Positions 37,172 through 50,748 of a stretch of 64,000 nt of DNA are shown piece by piece. Where the stretch lies: contig JAODUP010000148.1 in assembly GCA_025642065.1 (NCBI GenBank), positions 571,001 to 635,000 on the forward strand, read 5' to 3'. The translations under genes and the position numbers were made by a program. The notes beneath the pieces are model-generated. The model did not search any database. It had not been told where the DNA came from and was given only the letters and a program-made list of their open reading frames with translations. Positions within the stretch are counted from its first letter, which is position 1. Every line of letters begins with the position of its first letter. Origin of the DNA: Paralvinella palmiformis. Taxonomy: Eukaryota; Annelida; Polychaeta; Terebellida; Alvinellidae.

Positions 37172-40100
37172 ATAACAACACCGTAGAATGACATGACTAG
37201 CAAAAGCCATTCAAAGGTACCACACAGTGACAACACAATATGATGTAACTAAAACTCAATTAGAAATACGAATGATTGCTATTCTTTGTTGCTGAAAGCA
37301 ATCCTAAACCGGTGAGTTTTAGAATAAACTTTTAATCAATACCAGCGATCCAGAGAAAGATGGGCGAAGAGACATCACAGCACTGAATTTGCTGGCCAAA
37401 AATTGACCTCAAACATCTGACCTGACAGAGACGCTGCAATACTGATATGAATCATCACCTTTGTAAAGTGGCTATCAGCTGCACAGCTCTATCTTCATCA
37501 ATGATGACCAACCACGAGAACGAGTGCTCCACTTCTGGAAACTTCAGGTGCTGCTTGAACATCGAGAGGAACTGGCCATTTTTGTAACTGGTCAGGATCC
37601 TTTCCACTTTGGATGGCTTTTCCAGAATGACCTCCAGGATCATATAGTCACTGCTTTCGGCATCAACTATATGGATGTTTTTCACCTGAAAGATGGACAG
37701 ATTGACATATCCTATATCAGTATACTTACTGCTCTAAGAACTTTGTAGTTCTCCCAATCTTACCCCACCCAGGATGGACCTGTAGAATCCAATATGATCA
37801 CCAATGTCAAGGGGAGCCTACTATTTCTAGTTGTCAGCTAAAAGTGTAAAGTTCACAGTAATTCACCCTAAAGGGCTATGCATTTTATATTGAAAAACAA
37901 TACCTGCGAATATTTCTCTAATCTGTGACCCCAGTGCACCACAGAAGTCTCTTAAAGTACCTGATGTCAGTGCATGAAGACAGGTGGAGCCACCGAAACC
38001 TGTGACATCACAGCAGATAAACACAACTAACTGTTTTGTTTTGGAATTGGTTTTATTTATATCGTGAACTAGCAGTGTTTTACTATCAGTATATTTTGAT
38101 GTATAATAACTTATAGAATGATTGTGAAAAATGGTTTGGCGTTGTGCTGTGTATTGATGTGAGAATATTAGTTTAGAAAGTGTGATTTTCGTTTATAGAT
38201 TTTCTCAGCCATCTTCGAAAAAACTGAGAGTGGCTTGAACGTGTTCTGTCCAACAAACGCGGAACAAATGGCACCCCACCATACATATGATGATATATGG
38301 TGAACATTTTGTTGGTGACAATTACCACAACAAAATACAACACGATATGATATGTGGCTGGCGAAATTATTTTTGAAGAAAGGCGCCGTTCCTACTGTGT
38401 CAACCAAACGTCAACATGATGCACCCGTCTAGACTAGATCTATAACAAGTATTAATGCCACAAAAGATTTTCCAATGAGACCAGTTGTTCGAAAAAGAGA
38501 GGCACACAGGCTGAGTACTTTGTATTTTATTATTAAATTAATAGTAAATATGCACTTATGGTAGCTTGATTATTAAAAATATAAACTTACTCACTGACAT
38601 TGTTACTGTTTTGCAGCAGATAAATAAATGATAATTAGTTCTTGTTTGGTGCGCACATAGATTGTTAGAAGTATGGTGATCAAAGAGGAAATACAAGTTG
38701 TTGTTGATGAACATGTGGTTAACCCGTCAGATGACGAACCTGAACTAGATCTAGAACCAAGGACAAAAGACGTGTCAACACAAGATGACCCCCCTCTGTC
38801 TACCAAGCATCTGGCATTCCAGACAAGTATGCCAAGCAAGAAGTCTGAACAATGATGCAAAGGTACGATTTTCACACTATTAATAATATGCAGTGTGTTC
38901 CTAATTTATATACAGTATTTTTAGCTGGGTGTTTAGACCGTGAAAGAGCCCCATTGAAATGTAACAGGCACATTAAAATTCAACCCAAAACCTATATTCT
39001 ACTTGATCTAGATTAGGTAGACATGCATCATATGTTGAATACCATCTTATCAAATTGTGCATGGATTGAACAAATTTAAATGATTATTTATCCAGAGACA
39101 CATACTGATCCAAATATCGAAGCCAAATACCCAAAACATCAATTTGTGTGATGTGTGTCATAGCTGGCTGGGATCTACCATGACCCGGACCCGGTAACAT
39201 CCACACCTAAGTAAAGGAAATTGGGCCACGTTTCCCAACACGAGGGTGATGTGCTAGACTCGGTCTCATCATGATCCGGTAAACAAGATGGCTTGGATGA
39301 GATTTTACCACCCAAGTTTGAATGCCAACAGGAAACAAACAATCAACAAGGCTGGAGATCCAGTATTCACAATTTGATTTCCAAAATTTAAGAAGGTTGG
39401 CTACAGCCTCCAAAGCAAGAAGGTTAATCCGACATTCTGTTAGTATAGTGTGAATTCAGTTAAATAGTTTATTAATTAGTTTATTTATTAATCACCTTTT
39501 GGTGTGCATAAAATGGGACAGTTGGTTATCTGTAAAATGTTTATCAAAACACCTATACAATACTCAAGGCACTCAATGGATGTTTACTGATAACTACGAA
39601 CTGAAATATGAGTAAATGGAATTATTTGATACTCAGAGCAATAATGACGATGATGATTGATGTTTTAAGGCCACTTTTGTGCACATGGTAGGCTAAATGA
39701 GCTGAATGACCTCCAAAGTTAATGAGATGCAGTCAAAGATGAAACACCTTTCAGATATGGCCATGCTGAGATTCAAACTTGGGTGGTGGAGATCTATGGT
39801 CCAACGAGCTACCAACTAGACCATGGAGGCCACTTGATACTTGGAGCAATGTCTGATGGATGGCAGTGATTGTGCTATCAATTATCACATGAACACATGA
39901 AACTGTATGGAAGAACCTGTGCTTATTATAATATGAAATTAAGTTCCAATTAAATGTCTCTTCGCCCATCTTTCTCTGGATCGCTGGTATTGATTAAAAG
40001 TTTATTCTAAAACTCACCGGTTTAGGATTGCTTTCAGCACCAAAGAATATCAAGTTTTTGTAAATGGTGGAGGCCTATGATATGTAAGGATTACCAGTTG

Positions 40101-40760
40101 AATTACTGCTGAAAATTGCCAAATTCAAAATCTTCGCTCCAAAATATTCAGAAGCCGAATGTCTCACTTTAAACTGCTTCCACTCTATGTTGGAGCACAC
40201 AATCGCGGAGCCAGACTGTACCTTGTAAATGTGCAACAAATGCTGGCGCAGCTGTGTCCAAGGATCTTCCAACATGGCCTTGGCCTGTCTCTTAAGGTCA
40301 ACAATCAGTTCATCCTGTTCGGATACTGACAGTTTGGCTTCCAGATGTAAGGCTAGCTTAATATCGAGTTGTTTCTCAGTTCGCGCTACAAGTAATCAAT
40401 ACATTATACAGATTAGATAAAAAAGACAAGTACAATAAAAGTGGGTTACTAAAACCTGGGATATAATGAAATGATTGCTTAACTGAAAATGGTTTGCTGA
40501 TCTGACCAATCTCCCATTTACTTCTATAATAAACATATTTGAATACAACAAAATTTATATGATAATAACTGGTTTAAATGAAAGTAATTGTTCAGTCCCT
40601 ATAGCAAAGAAATGAATATAAACTGTGCAAATTATAATGAAATTCAAAGTTAGAAAATATTTGTTGCATTTTCATTTGTCCATCCAGCAACTAGTAGGCA
40701 ATCATTGTGAAAATATATAGAAGATAGATAGAAGTTTCTTTCCAATATTCGATATACAAG

Positions 40761-40809
<49 letters not shown>

Positions 40810-42042
40810 AGCTACATTTAATTGTGAAAAAGACGTGGAATGCTGGTGGACCAGTGTAGCTATGAAGCTCTCTTCCCACTGCAAATTGAAAACATTAATG
40901 CAACAACCATTTTTTAAATGATAAACGAGTTTAATGGAATAGTGTTTGGTCAAAAACTGCAACAACTATAAACTTTAGACTGCCTAACAAACAAGTTTAA
41001 ATAGAGGTGACTGCCTTTCAGGAATCACTTAACACAATGGCTAGCATATGTATACCAGAATCTACCAAAACAAGGCTGCGGGTTATTGATGAAGTTGACA
41101 AAAGAGTGAAATTTGAAACTGAAATTGTGAAATTATGAAATGGCTGCATTGATTGCACTGTTTAGAGCAACCAGAATTCCAAACATTTCCATATCTCTTT
41201 CTGGTCTCCAGGAAAAGGCAAAGGAATAGATAGTACTGACACTTAGCATCTGGATCTGAAACATTGGCTAATTCAAGGTACTATTACAGTGTTGCCTCTA
41301 GGTACTAGCCAATGTGGGGGAGCTCCTCCTTAGGTTTTAAAAACGTGGGGGATTTTAATGTAACATGAACACTTAATTGGCATGAAAACCAGTTAGGAGT
41401 ACTAACACATACCCCAGAAATATTTGAACTGAAAATGATGATATTTGCATCCTATTTCAGGTATTTATACACATAGTTTTACAGTGTAAGCATAATTAAA
41501 TGTATGCATATCACTTACTTAATTGTATCTGTAACATGAAAAAACAAGACTACAGAAATGCTTCAAATTCTATTGATAAGACTCGTTTTTATATATTCTA
41601 CAGGCTTTTTCTCCTTCTACTTATTTATAGCTAACTCATAGTCAAAGTCAGCAACAGAACATGTTGATGTTTTAACTGTCATCAACACATTCAGGTACTT
41701 TTCTATTAATTCATTACGACCACTTGTCTTGATGGAATTTTAGCAACTAAACCCACGCTCGAATTCAGCAGTCTGGTATGGCATTATTAAAGCAAATATG
41801 ATGGGGAAACCATTAATGTGCACAACACTTACAATATAGTGTAATGGGATTTCATTCTGCACCACGTGGTGCCCAGGGATATTTTTATTTTGAGTCATAC
41901 GTTAAAATATCGCAGGAATCCTGCAAAATGCACCCCAGAAGCAACACTGTATTATGATAAATAATTTCTAATACCCATTGAATATCATTTTAACAAACTT
42001 TTGCTGTACTTTATTCTCTCTCTCTCTCTCTCTCTCACATGG

Positions 42043-42090
<48 letters not shown>

Positions 42091-44010
42091 ATAATTAACT
42101 AAAATGTACAACTTACGAGCTAAATTTGCTGTTAATTCCTCTTCAAGCAGACTTTGAAACTGTGAGATTAGAATTCCAACAAAGTCATACACTTCGCTCT
42201 TTTTCCATGAAGCCTTTGGAAATACTTTGACTGTTGTGAACCTCCTTAAAGAAGATGGTATATCTTTGGGTTTCAGTCCAAACAATTCAATGGGAACCAA
42301 ACTGGTACAGTGGGAGGCATTCTGACTGGAAATGGCCTCATAACAAGATAGCAGATGCTTGTTCTTCACAGCAGTGGACGTCAAAAACAGCACAAAGACC
42401 GCAGTGGAATATGTTGAATAGAAGTGGACTTCCTCGAGATAAGTTTGAAATGATGAGTCGCCACACAAGAATACGACGGGCCTAGTCCTTGTCTTGGTCA
42501 AACCAGATACGATCTCATTGATTAGCCTGCCTACTGCGGTCCCTTCTTCGAATAAGAAGAAGAAAAAATGTTCCCCATGACTCAGAAGGTAATCTGTGAA
42601 AGACAAAACGTGTTGCAAAACAGACTGATCACAGGCAAATATTGCTGCACTCAGAAGCTATAAAAATGCCATTTCGCTTACTGGACAGAGTCGACATTCA
42701 GTCTGGGATAGATCATGACAGATTCAAATTAAACACAACCAAAAAGGTACTCTAGCCAAACAAATCACTCATTTTGTTTTCAGAGATTCATTTACTTAAA
42801 GGAATTTTACTAAACTGCTTTAATCCATTTGAATGCCTAGAATATAATCACCAACAATCCAGTAGTAGTTCGTTCAAGTTTTTGTTGGCTGCCTCTGAGG
42901 TAGTCTGCAATGTATGTGCAAGTGAGTGATACCGTATGCACATGGACAAGGGACCCCTTATAAGGGCTATTTATTTCAAGCACTGTTTTACCCAAACACA
43001 CCTATTCAAGCATGCCCTTATTCAAGCAGAGGCCGTTATTCTTCTTTAAGCATATTTATGGCTCAAAAACTAAAATATTCAGCATTCCAAACGTCATTTG
43101 TTTGACTGTGTTGCAACAAATTTGGCCTTCATTTTTATGAGTTATTTATACATTGCTATTAAAACACACGGTTGGCTTGCCGTATATTGGTCATGTGACT
43201 AATTATGGGAATGTGAGCTAACAATGAAAACCTAACTCAAACAAAATCTAGAAAACATTAAACCATTATATCACATGATGATGATGGTGATTGATGTTTT
43301 ACAGCCACTTTTGTGCACATGGTAGGCTAAATGGGCCGAGAGACCTCTAAAGGTAATGAAGCGAAGTCAAAGATGAAACAACCTTCAGATAGGCCCATGC
43401 CAAGATTCGAACAAGGGTGGTAGTGATTTGAGGTCAAACATGCCACTGCTAGACCATTATATCACATAAAAAGCAAGTAAATATCTAATAAAATGTTGTA
43501 ATTTTGATAATTTATCAAGTGAATTAAGACAATGAAAAATTATTGGTAATGCATGTGTGAACTACAGGGATGAACCATTCATTTCTGAAGCGTTTATGTA
43601 CACATTGCACATGAGCAATAATAACACACAAGCACAATAACAGATAAAACTTGATTTACATCCCCTGGCCCTTATTCAAGTATGCTGTTATTCAAGCAGA
43701 GGTCCTTATTCGCGTGAGTACGGTAGTTATAATGTTTTCAGGCATCTCAATTCCAATTCCAAATTTTTAAATTCCAATTCCAAATTTCTCAATTCCAATT
43801 CATTTTTTTTAATAATCAATTCCAATTCCGGAATTGACCATGTCTGCAACTCACTAATACATATTTTGGACATAACCCCACTCTTAAATTAATATTTATT
43901 TTGGTGCTGTTAATTGATTGATTTTTATTATTATATACAACATTTATATAGCACTCTCTATAATATTGTACAACATGTTCAAAAATGTGTTACATGTAAA
44001 ATAAGACTTA

Positions 44011-44054
<44 letters not shown>

Positions 44055-44720
44055 TGTTGAAGAAATATATATAGTGATGATGTCAATTTTTGGGCTGCCA
44101 AGATCGGGTATGATTCAGAACAAATTTGTTTCTTTAATATCGTATTCTCTCTGTGTGTGTGAGTGTGTGTGTGTGTGGGGGGAACCATTTACAAGTGAGT
44201 GTTTACCACCTACCTATGGCTGATCGCATACTGTAAGGTTTTGATGCTTTGAGCTTTTTCTGAAATTAGAAACAAGAGAACAATCAAACAGGCTGTAGCA
44301 CGCAAAGTAAACAGCTAAAACTGAATGTATGTTTGCGTTACTTGTCAATACGTTTCAACAAATGCCAAATGACAGCCATTCCACAATCCCCATGCACTAA
44401 ATTGATTCTTACTCATCATCTGTCAACATTTCTCACCATTCCAGTCCCAAGCAAAAAAGAATAAAACATTGGACAGGCAAATATTTTGCCCTAAAATATA
44501 GCATCACTAGTATAGCCATTTTTAGGTACAAACAAACATTTATTTTAAAAAAACACGCCAAAATGAACAGTTTTCATTGCCTGATACAATCAGTTATATC
44601 ACACACACAAACACACACACACGTACACACAAAACAACCCTAGATAAGTGTCATTAAAGAATCTTGGTTACGATAACCTGTTTATATATATCAAAGTATT
44701 TATGAAAATCTGTTGCACTT

Positions 44721-44755
<35 letters not shown>

Positions 44756-46802
44756 GGTTGAAAGTTAACCATGGCCTGAACATATATGGTGACCTTTATT
44801 TTGCATCAGGTGACCATCTTTTTAAAACTGATTGTCCAGCATATAACAAAAAATATGTTGAGTTCCAAACGAAATGATTGCAGAATTTTTATCTCCTTAA
44901 ACAAATAATGACTGAGACAAAATTTTACTTCCATACAAACTCATTTTCATTATCACTTTCTACATGTTATTTTTCATGAGCCCTCTCATTTAATGCCTCC
45001 TGTGAAGGCATACCCATGTTTGATGAACGAACCAATGATAAAAATTGTTTTCTTACTGCTGCACTGCTTTACCATAAGCCAATTGCGAGCGACTAATTAC
45101 GCTCAGCATCCAATCCACTTCCTTCATTTGTGTTGGTTGCAAGCCTAAACTAACAAATTCAAATGTTCATATTTTGCAATACAACAAATTATTAAAACAT
45201 TTCTGCTGAAAGTTTCACATGTACAATTTTTAAACACCGAGCCCCAGAAATATGTAAACGAACATCACACGACGAGAAATTTGGATGCCCAGCAAAAATA
45301 TGATAAAACGAGGTTACGTGTGTTTCTGTTACCTATACTTCGGGTCAAATGTGACATAATCCTGAAAATTATATAATGGTATGTTCTGTATGCCAGGAGG
45401 TCTCACTGATTGATCCAAAAGGGACAAATCATTTACAATACATTACCAGCCTCACTGAGGCGACACCTCATTTTATTGATACCAAGAAAGGGATTCAGGG
45501 AGCAAGTCACATTGTCAACATCTATTTATGGCTACTTCCAGCAGAAAAAAACTGTGATTCAGAGTTTGAAACATAAATTATTAGTTCTACCCTTTTAAAA
45601 TGTTGTTTGAGTTCCCTATTTACATTTTTAATGTTTTCCTTTTGCATTTTTTCCTGTTATCCAAACCGGAAATTCTTGTTTGTTGGGTCCCTAATTTAAG
45701 GTTACACAGCAGCCCCTATACCAAAGATCCCTTTCGGTTGTTTTTCCATACATATACATAGTACTTTAAGCTAAATCCAATTTTAACGAAGATATTTGTG
45801 ATATTGGTAAGCAACCACAATATATGCACATGTAACCTTTATAGAATCCTTTGGTGTTTGAAATAAAAGTTTGTTCTTTTTCAAAAGCAATATTTGAATG
45901 CCACTCTGTAGTACCACATAATAACAACTTTTGCAAAGTTCGACAATCATTATTGATATGGCCTACAATGTATTACTTTACCCATGATATTAAACAAAAT
46001 AATGATTTCATTCTCATTTTCAATGAGGGAACTGATATATCCCCAAGTTCTCCTAGGTAGCTGTAAACAGGGATTTGTTTAGATTTGACCACTACATCAT
46101 TCTCTGCCAGATATAGCTGTTCAGAAGTGGAATGGGGCTTCACCCAAATGAAGTTTATCAAAACTCAGTCAGGGGGGGATTAAATTATCTCATGGGCATC
46201 AAACTTCTGTTCGACTCCACAGCTAACTACAACCCAGACGGAACAATAAAGCTGTCGAACTATAGTGGCTGCATAGTTTGTACTAATTGTAGGCCCTTTT
46301 TGGCGGACATGCCCAGAAAAGGACGCAAGACATCTACCGGCATTGTGACAGGTAATATTGATTTGTAAAGAAATTGCCAGAATCAAATATTTATATATAA
46401 AACATATTAAACTGAATAGTGAAGTTTACTTAATGAGAAAACATTACTTTCATAATCTAATTCTATTAATTCAATCCCTGCAGACGTTCAACCAACCCTT
46501 GCAGGCCTCGCCGAGCGAGCACCTGAGAACAATGATCCTATCCTGAGGTATCGTGCTCTTCTGAAATTAAAACTTGGAAATGAAGTCATAATTAACTGCG
46601 ACAACAGTTTTAAAATATCCATAAATGAGTGATGTCAAATGCGGCCATTTGTTGCATTAATTTGGGCTCAGTACCAATGAAGGGTTTATGGTTTCATTGC
46701 ATACCTTCACTGTGTAACCATTACAAAGTATTGTAGGGCTAGTAAAAAAGGTAATTTAAATTGGGCCACTATAATTTCAGTTGGTAAATCAACAATAATT
46801 TT

Positions 46803-46837
<35 letters not shown>

Positions 46838-49317
46838 TACATACACACAGACCAACAGAGCAGGTCATGTCTACACCCAAAAATACAGAATATGACCATC
46901 CAGAAGGTCATCTTTGCTATTATGTATGTCATCCTAAAACGCAGATTGCTGATTGTTTATCTCATACCTGTGTTCTACAATCCATACTCCAACGAGCATC
47001 TTTTTGCCCAATATAAAAAATATCTTGCTTCACAGACTAGTCCTTACCCAGCCACCTTGTTTTAGAATCCATGCAGCCACATGCTGGGTCACAGCCATTT
47101 TCAGCTGGTCTAATGAAGTTGTTAAAGCATCCCTGTTACATTTCGAGGGCTGACTGAGAAGTCTCTGTGAAGTACAAAGAACAGTTGGTGTTACGAGTGA
47201 AAAACTGAGCGAGTGCTTTTTTTAGGTAAACAAGGCAACATGGTAAACATTAGCCCGATATACTGTTGTTCATATTTAACACTATAATTTCTTTTACAAC
47301 ATACCTTCAGTTGCCAAACAATTTGTCTGAGTTTTAAATGGGTGTTGGGCTAAATGAAACTTTCAGTAACCATTGTTTTAAAATTTCTTCGCATACAACA
47401 ATCGAGAAACATCTGATCAGTTCACATCAGCACAATTCATAACCATATTCAAAATCTACACCGTGCCAAATAGGGAACCTCCATGGTCTAACTGGTAGCA
47501 GGCTTGGTCACAGACCTTTAACACATCAGATAAGTTCCTGGCATGGCTATGGTCAAAGGATGTTTCACCTTTCATTTCACTTCACTGGCTTTCGAGGTCA
47601 CTCAGCCCATTTAGCATATTATGCAAAAGTGGCCACATTTCATGTGACACCTGACACAATCCTAAAATACATAACCCTGAAGGCTCACCGGGGTCCATTT
47701 ATAATACCAAATTTAAATAAGAAATATCAGGGATATCAGGTAAACTTTAATACACACGCACAATATTATTATCTTTCCATATCTAGATCATATCATATCA
47801 CCGTGGCGAGTATTTGTTTTTATCCTTGGCTAGCAACAGTCATGCCCAGGATATATCAGCGAGGGATAAAAATCTGTTTGTATATCGCTTTTCTGATCAA
47901 AGAAAAAGTATAAAATGCTTGGATATTATTTAATTTGGAAAATGCAACGTGTTAGCTTTTCTATGAATCCAAAAACAATGATAAACTGTGATAACTGTTG
48001 CGTGGATTAACAGGTTTGGAGTCACTACCCAAATGACTTAGTTTGTATCGTCCTTTTAATCAGATAGCGCATTACTGGTGGAAATCATGTATTATGTAAT
48101 AACCATGAAGTGTCCCCCCCCCCCCCCAATGAAGAATTGGATAGCTTGCAAGATGGTATCATATTTCCAAAAAATACAGTTTTTAAAACGTCTGTTAGTC
48201 ATTGTTAAATAATAATTAGCTATTGGCTAATTTCAAACCTGAACACCATACCCAATTGGAATGTGACACATCCCTCACATTAATTTGGATAATCACCCAC
48301 CCAATTGGAGATGAGCCTTCAGCAACAATAAAATACACTGCCAGGTGAAGCCACATACTGTAGCCAGTAGAGTGTGGCACCTTACCTTTATAAAACTGAC
48401 TTTGAGGTTGGAATTGTTATTAGAGATTTAATTAGACACAAGAAATACATGCTACAGGTATAGTTAATATTTTATAACTGCACAAGACAAACATTTATAA
48501 GCATTTTGAATGATTGTGAAAAATAAACTGATTAAAATTTTTTTAATCAGATTTTGGCTCATTCAGCTTAATGTACCTGTGCCAACAAGAAGAACAAAGA
48601 CACCAGAGACACCACCGCACTCCACGACTTCTCTTTCTTGTCCAGGATCTTGGAAGCCAGCTTCAGCACAGTATCACTCATTACCAAATCATCAGCATCC
48701 ATACACTGTAGGGCCCTGTAATCCAGTCAAAAAATATTTGCTGCATATTATTAATGGAAAGAAAAGTTCCAAAACATTCCAACCGCTTAAGATTGTATGC
48801 AGGGTTTTGTCCTGGATCTGTTATCCGTGCTATTTCACTGTAAGTTTATTAATAATAACACATAGAAAAACAAATGAAAAGCCAAATACAAACTTGACAA
48901 GGGCTGTCCTATCTACGCAGTTATCAACCTCTGTAAGAATAATTTTACTGATTTTTTTGGCATCCACTGGAGCCAAGTCTGAAATGCAAAAGATTGTTTT
49001 TCTGTGAGCTGTAACCAAAACTCCATGTGCAGACAGATTATTACATACACCGTAGGTTTCAACAGAGGTTACCATCATGAAACATGCCAAGTGTTATCAG
49101 TGGTTTATAACAAAACAAATGCCTTACCACTGGAGCTGTTCTCGCTCAAGATCTCTATGTATTCAGTGACATCTGCTGGCAGTGGTGACAGTCGAAACTT
49201 CAGCATTATGGCAATTAGTGTGACTGCCTGATTGACAACTGCAGTAACAAAGGAGTAACTGCACATTCCATGATGATAAATCAACAAATCTTGGTCTTTC
49301 TCTCCTTCTCTCCTTCA

Positions 49318-49350
<33 letters not shown>

Positions 49351-50009
49351 AACTGAAGAAAACATGGTCAAAATTCACTGACTTTCAAAGAAAATGCAAA
49401 TTAATCAGTACAGTGTTGATTCAATATGAACAATACTTCTGACAGGCTTCACCACAAGAAAATCTGAATTCACAAATCACAGGTCCATCTTGTCTCTACA
49501 GAACAAATTAGCACAACGAACCCAAACAATTTAGATCACCGCGTCATACCTTGTTCTATCTTCCAATTCCCTGGTTCAGAGAGCTGTGGGTACAAATAAT
49601 AGAACATGATGGCAACTATCGAGCTCAGTGAGTAGATAATTAATTAACGTACTAATTTAAGCACTTCAAATTCTACAGAAAATGTGCCCATTAATGAATG
49701 AATGATGGGACATTCCCTTAATCTACTAGGTCCTGTACTGCAAAACGTCTAAATTATGGGACTGAATCATATGTTATCATACATGTGGGATGTTTCATCT
49801 ATCAGTAAAAAGACTTTTTTAATTAGACAGCGCCAATACTGATTACTGTGAAATGTTCCGATAAAATCAAGTGATTTGTGTGGCTTACTAAAGCTTTCAC
49901 ACTTACTTAACTGACTGAACCTCCTAACTAAAACATGATGCAACTATCTAGTTAGTTATCTAATGCCTCTAATATCACTGTCAGATAATCAAATAAAATT
50001 ATCAAAATG

Positions 50010-50052
<43 letters not shown>

Positions 50053-50714
50053 CAATATAATCCACACAAATAAGAGTACCTATATCCCAATAACTATATA
50101 TAACAGATAAACAGTTTCCTCCACCCCCAAAATTTGGTTTCATCTTGCATCTTTGTTGTAATTTCATGAGAAAACATTATTTTGATTTTCTGTCATATGA
50201 ATGTTTGATGTGAAACCATTGTCACTTCATCGTCATCCACAATTATTGGCATGCCAGCATCAGTCAGATCGAGTGAATAATCCTGTCATTTTCTTGTTAT
50301 CTAATGGCCGAATAATTGGGACTTCATTATCAGAAACATATGATCAGATTAGATTAATAAAATATCATCTTAAATATTGATTTATTTTGCATGGTGCATT
50401 TACATTTTTAACAAAATATCTAAATCATCATCATCATCATCATCATCAGTAATTGTATTTTTAAATTCCAGGTTTATTCTAATTTTTCAGGTACATCCAT
50501 TCCTGAGAAAAACCAAATTTAATCTAGGCTAAACCAGTAAAAACGTAGTTTAGCCTGGATTTAATCCAGCACTGATCAGCCTGAGCAAAAGGAGGTTCAT
50601 CTGGGTTAAACCTTCGGACCTTGTGGTGAATATGTTTAAAATCCATCTTCAACTGCCTCCTTCTCACTGTGTATCAGTAACCGATGACTGCTAATTAACT
50701 AACAGATAGAAATA

Positions 50715-50748
<34 letters not shown>

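Larger units (their letters stand above)
34774..37458. other. Intron between exons 12 and 11
   Basis: It contains a SINE (35,480-35,806), a (TA)n run at 36,577-36,613, an (ACT)n run at 37,139-37,170 and one arm of an inverted repeat (37,280-37,375). Confidence 0.55.
44260..47047. other. Intron between exons 7 and 6 (the Bcl-2/TIR junction)
   Basis: It contains the possible nested plus-strand gene and a microsatellite (46,804-46,838, CA then GA). I saw no minus-strand exon with a hydrophobic C-terminal anchor that could end a stand-alone Bcl-2 protein. Confidence 0.5.

Noticed and set aside
37680..37690. Acceptor TTTCAG at 37,686 for exon 11
   Set aside because: It looks better than ATATAG at 37,712 but gives phase 0, which does not fit the phase 1 end of exon 10.
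39207..39413. Minus-strand 68-codon frame as another exon of the main gene
   Set aside because: No acceptor or donor gives the phase needed, and exons 9 and 10 already join directly.
40201..40222. Alternative donor GTACAG for exon 9
   Set aside because: It would leave phase 0, which does not fit exon 10, and would discard a protein-like stretch. The donor at 40,095 fits.
45376..45598. Two overlapping short plus-strand frames
   Set aside because: One has 'YNTLPASLRR', vaguely like a LINE C-terminus, but nothing else supports it.
48510..49007. Plus-strand 165-codon frame
   Set aside because: It is antisense to exons 5 and 4 of the Bcl-2 part and has no domain of its own.
50411..50450. CATCATCATCATCATCATCA run as a CRISPR or coding repeat
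   Set aside because: It is a simple trinucleotide microsatellite without spacers or a frame.
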